In this document: positions 8,174 to 17,115 of the stretch, one piece after another
Numbering within the stretch: position 1 is the stretch's first letter
Layout of the letters: the number at the start of each line of letters is the position of its first letter
NCBI RefSeq assembly: GCF_004138165.1
Contig: NZ_RYFF01000008.1
Span: 94,209-158,208, forward strand
Length of the DNA stretch: 64,000 bases
Reading direction: 5' to 3'
From: Candidatus Chloroploca sp. Khr17
GTDB taxonomy: Bacteria > Chloroflexota > Chloroflexia > Chloroflexales > Chloroflexaceae
Notes under the pieces: generated by a model
Seen by the model: only the letters and a program-made list of their open reading frames with translations
The model's database searches: none
Told to the model about the DNA's origin: nothing
Position numbers and translations under genes: made by a program

Positions 8174-11100
8174 TTATTCTGCCTGCAAGGTAAAGCTATA
8201 CGTGCCGACCTCGTCTTCATTGGCTTCGCCACCAACCACCAGGCGATAGGTTCCTGTAGCCTCAAGGCTCAATGGTCCTTGGTCGCCGCTAGCGAGCGAC
8301 ACGTCAAAGAGGATCGCACCATTCGGATCTTCTAGCCTCCAGTTGAGTTGGGACAGTCCATTGCGCGAGAGCAGATCAAGCAAGATGCTTTGCCCGCTGG
8401 TACCAGTGAAGGTATAGATGTCTTGCGCCCCCGGGCTCTCGATGTTGCCCGCGCCAACCGCAGGATCGCCGTCGGCAATCGTGTCGCCGATCACGATGGC
8501 AAACTCTTGGGCCGGAGGAACCGCCCACAATTGGAACCCATAGGTGCCAACTTCGTCCTGGTTGGCTTCGCCGCCCACTTCAATCCGATAGATCCCCGTC
8601 TGCGGCAAAATCAACGGCCCACGATCTTCGCTAAAGAGCGGAGCGTCGAAAATGACCGTGCCATCCGGGGCCAGGAAGCGCCAGTTGAGTTGGGTCAAGC
8701 CGCTGCGCGCCTGCACATCAAGGAAGATCGCCTCCCCCGTCGTTGCCGTGAAGGTGTAGATGTCTTGCGCCCCCGGCGTCTCGATGTTGCCCGCGCCCGG
8801 CCCGGGTTGCCCATCGTCAACCGCATCACCGATAGCAATAGCGAACTCTTGCGGGTCAGGCACCTCCCACAATTTGAAGCGATAGGTGCCGACTTCCGTC
8901 GTATTTGGTTCGCCACCAACGGCAATGCGGTAGGTGCCAGTTTGCGTGATGGTCAACGGGCCACGATCTTCGGTAAAGAGCGGGGCGTCGAAGATGACCG
9001 TGCCATCCGGGGCCTCCATGACCCAGTTGAGCTGGGTCAGCCCATTACGCGCCTGCACATCGACGAACACAACTTGTGGACTCGTGACGGTGACGGTGTA
9101 AATGTCCTGAACATAGGGTTCTTCAATGTTGCCTGCCCCTGAACCAGGCACGCCATCATCAACCACATCGCCAATGTTCAGCGCAAACCGATCAGGCAGC
9201 GGCACCCCAACCAACTGGAAGGAATAGGTGCCACTCCCACCGCTTGTGTCATCGCCAACGATCAGTCGGTACGTTCCTGGCTTGCGCAGCATGATATTGT
9301 TGGTTGAGCCAAGCACACGATCAAAGATCGTTGCGCCTTGCGGGTCGGTCAGCTTCCAGCGCGTATTGCTCAACTCAGGCGCAGCACTGAGCAGGTTGAA
9401 GATGACCTGGCGATCAGCTTCCGCCTCAAAGGTGTAAATATCAAACGCCCCAGGGTTCTCCAGGTTGCCGGCACCTTCTGCAGGCACCCCATCGCTGACC
9501 GTATCACCAAGGCTGATGGGAAAACGATTATCCTCGGCCCCGGCAAAGTTGAAGAACATCAAGACCGATGCGCCCGTCGCCGGGCCAAGGCCATCAAACG
9601 AGGCGGTAGCCCCGGTCACGGTATCAACCGCAACGGCACGAAATGGCTCGCCTTCGGGGATGAAAGGCAGGAAGAAATAGCCAGCGGGATCAGTCGCCCC
9701 AGTAAACGGCGTGAGCGCCCGCCCACCGGCCTGGGGAAAGACTTTGATCAGATAACGCCCGGCGAGATCAGAGCCGCCTGCTTGGGCGAGCGAAACCGAG
9801 GGGCCATTTGTGCCGCCACCGGCATTGCCACAGCCGTTGCCCCCAGGAGGCGGCGCACCACCAATGCCCCGACTGCCACCACCACCAGATCCACCAGCAG
9901 CCGAGGCTGCAGTGCATCCCTGAGATGGAGGTGCAGGCGGATCGCCAAAACACGAACCACCGCGCGCGAGCTTACAGGCAAAATATGCCGTTGTGATAAT
10001 GCCAAGGCCAATCGCTGCACCAGCAGCAAAGGCTGCAAGCGCCGTTGTTGCGGCAGCAAGACCCGCTGCCGCGCCCAGGGTACCCACAATGCCACCCATT
10101 AACCCGAGGAAATCGCTAAACTGGGCGTCGGCGTCGTATTGCGCGAGGGCAGCACTGACCGTAAAGATATTTGAATTCTGGATCAGCAAGGCAACATCAT
10201 TCAGCGCCTGGAGTTCAACCGCATTCGGCCCGGCCGCAACCAGGGCCGCAAGATCATTGCGCGTCTGACCAAATTGCACGATCGCTTGATCAAGATTCGC
10301 ACGCTCTTCGGCAGTGGCGGTCGGCACATTGCCCAGATAGGTGATGGTTGCCGCAAGCCACTGATCAATAATCTCGGCGGCAGGACGTACAAGTGGTGTC
10401 GCCGCTTCAATGACCACGTCAAGCGGGTCACTGCGCTGGCCGTTACTCACATTTGCAAGCACCAGCGTAGCAGGGCCAGCGGGCAAGGCAGGGATAACGA
10501 CACGCAACGTCTGCTCACCCGTCGCACGCGCCTCGGACACGATGGCCGGAACCGCAGCGACGGCATCGCTACCTGTCGAACGGAAGGTCGCCACATTGCC
10601 ATTGATCGAAACAGGATTGAAGCCGGCACCACGAATCGTAAGCAACGTGCCCGGGGCTCCACTGAGCGTTCCGCCTTGCGCAAGTGCGGCCGAGCCAGCA
10701 TCTGGTGTCACCTGTTGTACCGTCACGGCACTGGAAGGCGTGCTGATGATCGCCCCATTTGGCGCAACTTCGGCGGTACTAGCGACAACAAGTTCACCAA
10801 TCCCGTCACCATCCTGGTCGGGCAGCAGATTGTAGGTCACTACTGCCTGTCCAGGTTGAATGCGGTTGGCAAAGCCGACCGTGCTAATCTCCACGGGAAG
10901 CTCGAGCGGTTGATCTGACGTGACCACAATATCGCCTAGGAACGTGACACCGATATCGTCCCACGCAATGCCCGACTCGGCGGTCACTTCGGCTTGCGAG
11001 CGTTCACGAATCGCGATCGTGGCACTGCTGCTCACGGCACCCGGTGGAACCGTAATGGTTGCGCCCGAAGCGCCGCCAAAAACACCTCCCTGCGCATCAA

Positions 11101-11578
11101 CCGTGCCCGTTGAAGGCGGATTCGGCTGGGCCGTCACTGCAACGCTCTGGCTTGCTGCGCCCTGCGGCCCTTGTGCTGTCGCCGTGATGGTGACCGGCCC
11201 GGCAGGTAACTGGCTGACATCAAGGAAAGCGGTAAAGCCATCCGCGGGGGTTATGTCAGTACCGAGATCAACGCCACCAGCCTGAAACGTGACCTGAGTG
11301 ACCGAGCCAGGTGACAAGACCTGCACCGCAACCACCACATTGCCGCCAATCGTCGCACCAGCAACCGGGTTGCTCAGCAGAAAGCTCGGTGGCCCCGGCG
11401 AGCGCACCATGACCGGCAGATAGACCCGACTGGATCCACTTTGCGCTGGTTGCACTGCAACATCGCCTGAAGACGATGTCTGTGCATAGATGGGGATAGG
11501 TGCCGGTGGCAACGCACTCAAAAGCACCGCAAGAATGAGCACAAGCGTGGTCATGGTTGAACGGGCGATTTGATTCAC
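8174..11578 (-). CDS. Large secreted protein with Ig-like/ZU5-like segments and four C-terminal PPC-type repeats
   Basis: 1134 residues starting from a GTG with AAAGG upstream. A signal peptide is clear (TTLVLILAVLLSALPPAP). Next come an Ig-like segment, a ZU5-like part with GATITVPPGAVSSSATI, and an IPT-like part. A helical region has one or two hydrophobic stretches near residues 490-530, and a Gly-rich Cys-containing linker follows. The last 420 residues are four tandem ~105-residue repeats of PPC type, each with 'IGDxxxDGxPxxGAGNIExPxxQDIYTF' and a closing 'TGTYRIxVGGExN'. PPC domains are usually carried by secreted enzymes, but no catalytic domain is recognisable. Probably a cell-surface or matrix protein. 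Cysteines near 545-590 may form disulfides. Confidence 0.8.
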   Translation of the reverse strand: MNQIARSTMTTLVLILAVLLSALPPAPIPIYAQTSSSGDVAVQPAQSGSSRVYLPVMVRSPGPPSFLLSNPVAGATIGGNVVVAVQVLSPGSVTQVTFQAGGVDLGTDITPADGFTAFLDVSQLPAGPVTITATAQGPQGAASQSVAVTAQPNPPSTGTVDAQGGVFGGASGATITVPPGAVSSSATIAIRERSQAEVTAESGIAWDDIGVTFLGDIVVTSDQPLELPVEISTVGFANRIQPGQAVVTYNLLPDQDGDGIGELVVASTAEVAPNGAIISTPSSAVTVQQVTPDAGSAALAQGGTLSGAPGTLLTIRGAGFNPVSINGNVATFRSTGSDAVAAVPAIVSEARATGEQTLRVVIPALPAGPATLVLANVSNGQRSDPLDVVIEAATPLVRPAAEIIDQWLAATITYLGNVPTATAEERANLDQAIVQFGQTRNDLAALVAAGPNAVELQALNDVALLIQNSNIFTVSAALAQYDADAQFSDFLGLMGGIVGTLGAAAGLAAATTALAAFAAGAAIGLGIITTAYFACKLARGGSCFGDPPAPPSQGCTAASAAGGSGGGGSRGIGGAPPPGGNGCGNAGGGTNGPSVSLAQAGGSDLAGRYLIKVFPQAGGRALTPFTGATDPAGYFFLPFIPEGEPFRAVAVDTVTGATASFDGLGPATGASVLMFFNFAGAEDNRFPISLGDTVSDGVPAEGAGNLENPGAFDIYTFEAEADRQVIFNLLSAAPELSNTRWKLTDPQGATIFDRVLGSTNNIMLRKPGTYRLIVGDDTSGGSGTYSFQLVGVPLPDRFALNIGDVVDDGVPGSGAGNIEEPYVQDIYTVTVTSPQVVFVDVQARNGLTQLNWVMEAPDGTVIFDAPLFTEDRGPLTITQTGTYRIAVGGEPNTTEVGTYRFKLWEVPDPQEFAIAIGDAVDDGQPGPGAGNIETPGAQDIYTFTATTGEAIFLDVQARSGLTQLNWRFLAPDGTVIFDAPLFSEDRGPLILPQTGIYRIEVGGEANQDEVGTYGFQLWAVPPAQEFAIVIGDTIADGDPAVGAGNIESPGAQDIYTFTGTSGQSILLDLLSRNGLSQLNWRLEDPNGAILFDVSLASGDQGPLSLEATGTYRLVVGGEANEDEVGTYSFTLQAE

Positions 11579-11636
11579 AAGACTTGCCTTTCACTAGCAT
11601 CAAAAAGACTCTAAAGATACTGGCAGGAATGGACGA

Positions 11637-11746
11637 AGAGGCTGTCTGAAAAGCCGCCGGTTTGCTTCGGAGTGCCGACTTTAGCCGGCTAAAGCCGACA
11701 CTCCAAGGGTACATCACAATGCTGACGCCCTCTTCAGAAAGCCTCT
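11637..11746. mobile_element. MITE-like element, 17-bp imperfect terminal repeats
   Basis: The left end AGAGGCTGTCTGAAAAG and right end CTCTTCAGAAAGCCTCT are inverted repeats (15/17). Between them is a hairpin made of the GGAGTGCCGACTTTAGCC repeat (11669-11704). There is no coding capacity. Its right end touches a second element, which seems to have inserted at its edge. Confidence 0.6.
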
Positions 11747-11750
11747 AAGG

Positions 11751-11866
11751 GCAATACTTTTCAAAGAAGCTCACGTGAAGGCGCGAAGGGTGAGCGCACC
11801 TACGCAAAAAACTTTGCGCCTTTGCGCCTTTGCGGCAAAACAACCGTCGTATTTGAAAAGTATTGC
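11751..11866. mobile_element. MITE-like element with perfect 15-bp terminal repeats and 8-bp target duplication
   Basis: GCAATACTTTTCAAA at 11751-11765 is perfectly inverted at 11852-11866, and CTCTAAGG directly flanks both sides (11743-11750 and 11867-11874). The interior contains the TTTGCGCCTTTGCGCCTTTGCG repeat. This is a non-autonomous insertion in the gap between two secreted-protein genes; no transposase gene is present. Confidence 0.75.
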
Positions 11867-11902
11867 CTCTAAGGGACAGCGCAGAGTGCTGGGCTTGCGC
11901 CT

Positions 11903-13876
11903 TCATTTTATAGGTGGAAGCCCAGCATCGATCGTGAGTAGAAACGCAACCAGGGCATCACGCTCGGCGAGAGAAAGCGGGCGCGAACGAGCAACCCCTG
12001 GAGTGGGATGCCCTGAGTCGAGCACTGCGGCCAGCGTTGGCAGCGAACCATCGTGCAGATAGGGAGCGGTAAGCCCCACGGCGATCAGGGAAGGAACATC
12101 AAACCCGGTTTGGCCACGGACATCAGCGGCCGTAGCCGTACCAACATCGCGCAAGACACCATCAACCATGCCATTGCCGTCAAGGTCAAGCGAGTCTGGC
12201 AAACCAGGAAGGGTACTGATCGTCCAGGTGGAGCCACCATGGCAACTGACACAACCAAGCTCATCAAAGAGCGCACGCCCCATTTCGCTTGCCGCAGACG
12301 GCGCAACTGTACGCGGCGTGCGTATGCCTCGTACCAGGAAAGCCGCGAGCGCATCAAGGTCAGCCGAGCGCCCAGCATTGGCACGCCCAAGCAGCGGTGG
12401 GTCAGCCCCAGGAGCCAGCCCCAGCCCAAACTGCAACGTATGAATCGAGTCTTCAACATCGTGTGGTTCATCAAGGGCCGCCGACCAATGCCAGGGCAGC
12501 GTCGCCCCGGCCTCCCAGATCCCCGGTGTCTGGCGCGGGCCGTCGGCCATCATCCAGGTCACATTATCAGTCCCACCATCAGCATGGCAGCTTGCACACG
12601 ACACCCAAGACGATTTAGCCATCCGCGGATCAGTCACCGTATTGAACAGGATCTTGCCCCGCAAGAGCGTCGTATCAAGTGTTTCGGGGGCAACAGGGAT
12701 GGTGGCAACGACACGCCGCAGCTGCAGATCGAGCACCGTGACGGCACGCGAGAGGTAGCTCATGACATAGCCATACCGACCATCAGGACTCAACACCATG
12801 CCGCGTGGATTGCGGCCAGCCGGCAAAAAGCCAAGCAAGCGCGGCTGGGTTGGCTCGGTCACATCGACCAGTTCAACCAGATCGCTACCGGCAAGCACAA
12901 TATAGAGCATGCGCCCATCAGGCGAAGGCACCACTGCCACCGGATTATTGACTGGCGAACCAAACACCGCCTCGTCATTCAAATTGAGCTGTGCCGTCGG
13001 ATCTTCTTGCTGCGTCGCAAGATCGAGTGTTGCAACCGCCGCAAAGACAGTTGTACTGAGCGTATTGGGCAACTCAGGGGCCGCCCGAATCACCGGCACC
13101 CAGGCCCGTGAGCCACCAATGGCAATGCTCGCAAGTTGGTTGGCAAAGCCGTGCTGGTCGGGCGGCAGATAGATAGTGCCAACATGAGCACCGTGTGCAT
13201 CAAGCACACTGACCAGGCCTTGCGCGCCAGCATCACGTCCCATACCCGCAGGCATAACCGGCTGGGCATAGAAATGCGTCACATAGACACGGCTGCCATC
13301 CGCACTTACGGCAACTCCATAGGGATGCGCTAGCACGGGCACCTCGCGCAGCAAGGCAAAGTTGTGCAGATCGACAATGATCAGCATATGCCTAGCCCGA
13401 ACGGTAACATATGCGTATTGCCCACCTGGGCTAACCACCACCTGTTCTGGCTCAGGTCCCAGGGCAAGTCGCGCACGTACCGTGGCCTTGCGAGGATCAA
13501 AGATAACCAACTCACCCCTGGCGCGATCAAGCACGAGGAGGCTCGTGCCATCAGGGGTAACAGCAAGCGACCATGGCTCCTCACCAACGGGAAGGGTCTG
13601 CACGAGTTGCAACTGATGTGGATCGACTGCCGAAACACTGCCCGCATCGGGATTGACCACCCAGATCAGGCCACTCTGCGGATCGCGGGCAATTGGTGCG
13701 CCCCAACGTGCAGCATTCGGCGACGGGGACGCACTATGCATCACCAGAGGGAGAAAAAGGTGGCGATCATCAATGCTGTGCTGGCTCGCTGCACTGGCAA
13801 GCACCACCAGGCCAAACACCCAGCAGACAAACCCCACGAGGGCAAGCGACATGCGGCCCTGATGCCAAATCTTCAT
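11903..13876 (-). CDS. Secreted beta-propeller protein fused to a di-heme cytochrome c peroxidase-like domain
   Basis: 657 residues from the ATG at 13876; an open frame continues 16 codons upstream. A signal anchor LALVGFVCWVFGLVVLAS is followed by YncE/NHL-like blades (WVVNPDAGSVSAVDP, LAVTPDGTSLLVLDR, GVAVSADGSRVYVTH, VVPSPDGRMLYIVLAG). The second half resembles MauG/CcpA-type di-heme cytochromes, with two CxxCH sites, CASCH and CVSCH. GLTAPYLHDGSLPTLAAVLD is the conserved 'aPYlHdGsvpTL' motif of that family. It probably acts outside the membrane in redox chemistry or peroxide reduction; the substrate is unknown. The propeller-plus-cytochrome fusion is a known but uncommon architecture. Confidence 0.85.
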   Translation of the reverse strand: MKIWHQGRMSLALVGFVCWVFGLVVLASAASQHSIDDRHLFLPLVMHSASPSPNAARWGAPIARDPQSGLIWVVNPDAGSVSAVDPHQLQLVQTLPVGEEPWSLAVTPDGTSLLVLDRARGELVIFDPRKATVRARLALGPEPEQVVVSPGGQYAYVTVRARHMLIIVDLHNFALLREVPVLAHPYGVAVSADGSRVYVTHFYAQPVMPAGMGRDAGAQGLVSVLDAHGAHVGTIYLPPDQHGFANQLASIAIGGSRAWVPVIRAAPELPNTLSTTVFAAVATLDLATQQEDPTAQLNLNDEAVFGSPVNNPVAVVPSPDGRMLYIVLAGSDLVELVDVTEPTQPRLLGFLPAGRNPRGMVLSPDGRYGYVMSYLSRAVTVLDLQLRRVVATIPVAPETLDTTLLRGKILFNTVTDPRMAKSSWVSCASCHADGGTDNVTWMMADGPRQTPGIWEAGATLPWHWSAALDEPHDVEDSIHTLQFGLGLAPGADPPLLGRANAGRSADLDALAAFLVRGIRTPRTVAPSAASEMGRALFDELGCVSCHGGSTWTISTLPGLPDSLDLDGNGMVDGVLRDVGTATAADVRGQTGFDVPSLIAVGLTAPYLHDGSLPTLAAVLDSGHPTPGVARSRPLSLAERDALVAFLLTIDAGLPPIK

Positions 13877-14005
13877 GCACCATCGAACAGATGCACTACC
13901 TGCACGCAGGGAATATCGAAGCAAAGACGGGTGCCAGGAGCGCCCCCTGCCCCTAAAACAATGTCACAGTATGCTAGCGCGAAAGTGTGGATGCAGTATA
14001 CCACA

Positions 14006-15202
14006 TCAGGCAAGCAAAAAGCCCATCATGATCGCCCGATCCCGAACTTCCTCAACCGCCGCCTCAACCTTGCGCCCGTCGGCAGCAGCAACCCGAATCT
14101 CACCGGCCATCGCGTGCAACAGCGCAAGCGCCGCCGGGGTATTCAAATCGTCCGCCATCGCCGCATCGAATTCTTGGAGAACCGGGGTCAGATCAAGCTC
14201 GGGGCCACTTCCGCCATCTGACGTCGCAGCCTCGATAAAATCTGCGGCCACCTGCACATAGTGCGGCATCGCAGTGGGACTATAGTCAAAATCCTCACGG
14301 TAGTGCTGGGAGAGCAAATACCAGCGGAGCGCATTCGGGCCATGCGCACGCAGCGCATCACGCGCAAAAACAAGATTGCCCCGCGACTTGCTCATCTTTT
14401 CGCCATCGAGCCAGACCAGGCCGGCATGCATCCAGATATGGACAAAAGGCCGTTTCCCGGTGACGGGCTCGGTCTGGGCGATTTCGCAGGGATGGTGCGG
14501 GAAAAGCAGGTCGGCCCCGCCCCCGTGAATATCAATCTGGTCACCAAGGTAGCGCGTTGACATTGCGCTGCACTCGATATGCCACCCGGGGCGGCCCATC
14601 CCCCACGGGCTTGGCCAGGTGGGATCATCGGGCTGACCACGTTGCCAGAGCACAAAATCGAGCGGGTCGCGCTTCTTGGGATCGTGGGGCTTATTGCCCC
14701 GCTGATTCGCCAGGGCAAGCAACTCTTCGTAGCCCATACGGGCCATCTTGCCGAACTCAGGGTCAGTCTTGATACTAAAGTAGACTTCCCCCTCAACCTC
14801 ATAGGCATGGCCAAGCTCGATCAAACGCTGGATCATCGGCAGCATTGCCTCGATTTCCTCACTGGCCCGTGGGAAATAGGTCGGCATCAGGATATTCATC
14901 CCGGTATAATCGGTGAGCAACTGATCAGTCTGTTGCTCGGACAATTGTTGCCAACTGACGCCATCACGACGCGCCCGTTCAAAGAGCGGGTCATCAATAT
15001 CAGTGACATTCTGGCAATAGCGCACTTCGGCACCCTGCCAGCGCAGATAACGCACGAGCAGATCAAAGACGAGGAAAGTACGGGCATGGCCGATATGCGT
15101 TGTATCGTAGGGCGTCACCCCACACACATAAAGCGTGATCGGGCGATCGGGGGGCACATGAAAAGGTTCTTTGATCCGCGAAAGTGAATTAAAGAGGTAC
15201 AT
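14006..15202 (-). CDS. Short CysS paralogue, MshC-like cysteine ligase
   Basis: 398 residues from MYLFNSLSRIKEPF; AGGAG 5 nt upstream fixes this start. It has the class I cysteinyl ligase core: YVCGVTPYDTTHIGHA (HIGH motif, first zinc Cys), GWHIECSAM and FPHHPCEIAQTE (other zinc ligands), and GEKMSKSRGN (KMSKS). The TPYDTTHIGHA form and the lack of the C-terminal anticodon-binding domains resemble MshC, which joins cysteine to glucosaminyl-inositol in mycothiol synthesis. Normal CysS is 460 residues or more. Candidate functions are thiol-cofactor synthesis or a reduced CysRS. No other mycothiol gene is visible nearby, so the reaction is unresolved. Confidence 0.8.
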   Translation of the reverse strand: MYLFNSLSRIKEPFHVPPDRPITLYVCGVTPYDTTHIGHARTFLVFDLLVRYLRWQGAEVRYCQNVTDIDDPLFERARRDGVSWQQLSEQQTDQLLTDYTGMNILMPTYFPRASEEIEAMLPMIQRLIELGHAYEVEGEVYFSIKTDPEFGKMARMGYEELLALANQRGNKPHDPKKRDPLDFVLWQRGQPDDPTWPSPWGMGRPGWHIECSAMSTRYLGDQIDIHGGGADLLFPHHPCEIAQTEPVTGKRPFVHIWMHAGLVWLDGEKMSKSRGNLVFARDALRAHGPNALRWYLLSQHYREDFDYSPTAMPHYVQVAADFIEAATSDGGSGPELDLTPVLQEFDAAMADDLNTPAALALLHAMAGEIRVAAADGRKVEAAVEEVRDRAIMMGFLLA

Positions 15203-15303
15203 ACAGGCTCCTGGTTGCAATGCAAGGTATTGTCCCTAGATGAGAGCGTGGGGTGACACAACACCCCCAAACCGCGCCTCGCCACTTATGATACCACTGG
15301 ATT

Positions 15304-15747
15304 CTAAGGATCGCTCTCGGGCACGGCGGCAGCCGTGGTTGGATCGATTTCAAGCACTTGCAAGAACATCCAGCCGCGCAGTTGACCAGGGCCAATCACC
15401 TCAAACCAATCACCGTTCCGGCTCACCAGGATCAGCGGAGCACCAGCATCGAAAACCCCAACGGGAGTAAAACCAGTTCCAGGGCCAGAGCGCACATTGG
15501 CGGTCACGGCAACGGTGCCTCTGAGCGGCACCGGTGTCGGCGTCAGTGTCGGCAACGGCGTCACTGACGGTGTGGGACTCGGGGTAACCGGGGTCACACT
15601 GGGCAACCGTGCAAGCGTGGGCACGGGCGTAGGGCGTTCAGGCAGAGCCGCAGCCAGATCGCCACACGAACTAGCGAAGAGCAGCAACCCTGTCAGCAAG
15701 AACGTCCCCAGAAGACGGCCAGGCCGTAAAGCAAAAAGAAGGCGCAT
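15304..15747 (-). CDS. Lipoprotein with SH3b-type domain
   Basis: About 147 residues. The N-terminus RLLGTFLLTGLLLFASSC has a lipobox with Cys near residue 25. A Pro/Thr-rich linker (PTPVPTLARLPSVTPVTPSP) leads to a bacterial SH3 domain, VTANVRSGPGTGFTPVG followed by GDWFEVI and RGWMFLQVL. Such domains bind peptidoglycan or proteins at the outer face. The start MRLLF is preferred; an ATG at 15768 adds 7 residues. It ends about 100 nt before the cysS-like gene and runs in the same direction. Confidence 0.8.
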   Translation of the reverse strand: MRLLFALRPGRLLGTFLLTGLLLFASSCGDLAAALPERPTPVPTLARLPSVTPVTPSPTPSVTPLPTLTPTPVPLRGTVAVTANVRSGPGTGFTPVGVFDAGAPLILVSRNGDWFEVIGPGQLRGWMFLQVLEIDPTTAAAVPESDP

Positions 15748-15791
15748 ACCAGCAGCCTCACCAGCCATTCAAAATGCTACAAACACCAAAA

Positions 15792-15814
15792 GTGCCTGTG
15801 TAGAACACAGGCAC
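15792..15814 (-). terminator. Terminator after the tRNA pair
   Basis: GTGCCTGTGT-AGA-ACACAGGCAC is a perfect 10-bp hairpin. On the minus strand it is followed by TTTTGGTGTTT, a typical intrinsic terminator for the tRNA-Leu/tRNA-Pro transcript. Confidence 0.8.
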
Positions 15815-15823
15815 CTCTTGAAT

Positions 15824-15900
15824 TGGTCGGGGCGAGTGGATTTGAACCACCGACCTCCGCGACCCGAACGCGGCGCTCTACCGGGCTGAGCCACGCCCCG
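15824..15900 (-). tRNA. tRNA-Pro (anticodon CGG), CCA encoded
   Basis: On the minus strand the cloverleaf starts CGGGGCG and ends CGCCCCG-ACCA. The D-arm is GCTCAGCCCGGTAGAGC. The anticodon stem CCGCG/CGCGG encloses the loop TTCGGGT, so the anticodon is CGG, reading CCG. The T-arm contains GTTCAAATC. The CCA end is encoded. Confidence 0.95.
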
Positions 15901-15924
15901 CCATACCGATGGCCTGATGAGGAA

Positions 15925-16010
15925 TGGTGCCGAAGGTGGGACTCGAACCCACACGAGGTTGCCCTCAGAAGTTTTTGAGACTTCCGCGTCTGCCATTCCG
16001 CCACTTCGGC
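15925..16010 (-). tRNA. tRNA-Leu (anticodon CAA), CCA encoded
   Basis: On the minus strand it starts GCCGAAGTGGCGGAATGGCA and ends CTTCGGCACCA. The anticodon stem GAAGT/ACTTC encloses CTCAAAA, so the anticodon is CAA (codon UUG). A long variable arm (TGAGGGCAACCTC) marks it as class II. It lies 24 nt upstream of tRNA-Pro in the same transcript. Confidence 0.95.
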
Positions 16011-16020
16011 TAACGGTGAG

Positions 16021-16049
16021 ATTATACCAGGTAGCCGGGATGTCGTCAA
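16021..16049 (-). promoter_or_regulatory. Promoter of the tRNA-Leu/tRNA-Pro operon
   Basis: On the minus strand TTGACG (16049-16044) and TATAAT (16026-16021) are separated by 17 bp. This is a near-consensus sigma-70 promoter ending 10 bases before the mature tRNA-Leu. Confidence 0.85.
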
Positions 16050-16074
16050 CCGCGCTGGCGGATGCTATCTTCGC

Positions 16075-17106
16075 TTACCGAAGCCCAAGCTCGGCGAGCA
16101 GGCGGTCGGGTTGGCGACGGAACTCTTGCCACGATCGTTCACCCCGAACAATGGCCCCGAGAATCCGCCAGAGACCCGCCGTCACAGGCACCGGCATCCC
16201 GATTGTCGTTGCCGCCGCCGCCACCGCACCATAAAGTTGTTCCCCTTCGGAACGGGTTCGCCCAGCCCGCAAATCGCGCAAGAGGGAAGGATCTTTGCCT
16301 CCGCGCCCACCGCCAACCATGCGGCGCATCAGGATGCGCAGGATCGGGCCAGGGGTAAACGGCGCAAACCGTGCAATGGTTGCAGCCGGATACCCTGGCA
16401 GGTTCACGGGATGGATGCCCAGTTTCCCCATCACAGCCAGCGTCTCATACGCAACGGTCAGATCAACATGAACCAGACGCGAATTCGCGTAGATCTCGGG
16501 CACCGGCATATCGAGAATGGCGGCCTGCGCATTGCCAAGCATGTTGAGCAGGGCTTTCGACCATTTCATCGAGCGGTAGTCAGTGTGCAATTCGACGGGA
16601 AAGTCGGCTTGAGTAAAGATCTCGGCCCACTGGTTGACGCGCATTGCCGGGGTCATCCCAGCCAGGCTAATCCCACCGGCTTTGGTCACAACCACCTCGG
16701 TTGGCCCGGGGAGTTCCACCGAGGTGGTAATGCTACCCGCAATAATCTGCTGCTGACCAAACGCCTCGGCCAGCAATTCTTCGTTGCCAATGCCATTCTG
16801 GAGGGTCAGAATACGACCGGGTTTGAGCGCACGCAGCATTGGAATCACCCCGGGCGTATCGTAGCCCTTGACACACACAATTGCCAACTCGGGCATATGA
16901 TACGGACCCAGCAGATCTTCGGGTGACGTAGCCGCATCAAGGCTCACACGACGGGTTTCACCTTCGAGGGTAATATTCAACGGACGATCGAGCAAGGCGT
17001 CAACCGTCTGAGGGCGTGCCAGCACAGCACACTCGCTACCAGACAAAGCCAACCGGCCAGCCACCTGGAGGCCAATGGCCCCACCGCCAACAATCACGAT
17101 TGCCAC
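16075..17106 (-). CDS. Ketopantoate reductase-like NAD(P)-dependent dehydrogenase (ApbA/PanE family)
   Basis: 343 residues from a GTG start with a GAGGGGGAA ribosome site. The N-terminal nucleotide fold has IVIVGGGAIGLQVAGRL. LQNGIGNEELLAE is the 'QNG' substrate motif, and KWSKALLNMLGNAQAA is the catalytic-Lys helix region of PanE/ApbA proteins, which reduce 2-dehydropantoate to pantoate. The C-terminal helical domain has a Gly-rich insertion (MVGGGRGGKD). Many family members have other substrates, so PanE activity is not certain. It lies 9 nt downstream of the metallo-beta-lactamase-fold gene and is probably in one operon with it. Confidence 0.8.
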   Translation of the reverse strand: MAIVIVGGGAIGLQVAGRLALSGSECAVLARPQTVDALLDRPLNITLEGETRRVSLDAATSPEDLLGPYHMPELAIVCVKGYDTPGVIPMLRALKPGRILTLQNGIGNEELLAEAFGQQQIIAGSITTSVELPGPTEVVVTKAGGISLAGMTPAMRVNQWAEIFTQADFPVELHTDYRSMKWSKALLNMLGNAQAAILDMPVPEIYANSRLVHVDLTVAYETLAVMGKLGIHPVNLPGYPAATIARFAPFTPGPILRILMRRMVGGGRGGKDPSLLRDLRAGRTRSEGEQLYGAVAAAATTIGMPVPVTAGLWRILGAIVRGERSWQEFRRQPDRLLAELGLR

Positions 17107-17115
17107 AGTTCCCCC

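Noticed and set aside
8174..9600. CRISPR-like repeats in the PPC gene
   Set aside because: The repeats are in-frame protein domains of about 105 codons, not short repeats with spacers. No CRISPR array was seen elsewhere.
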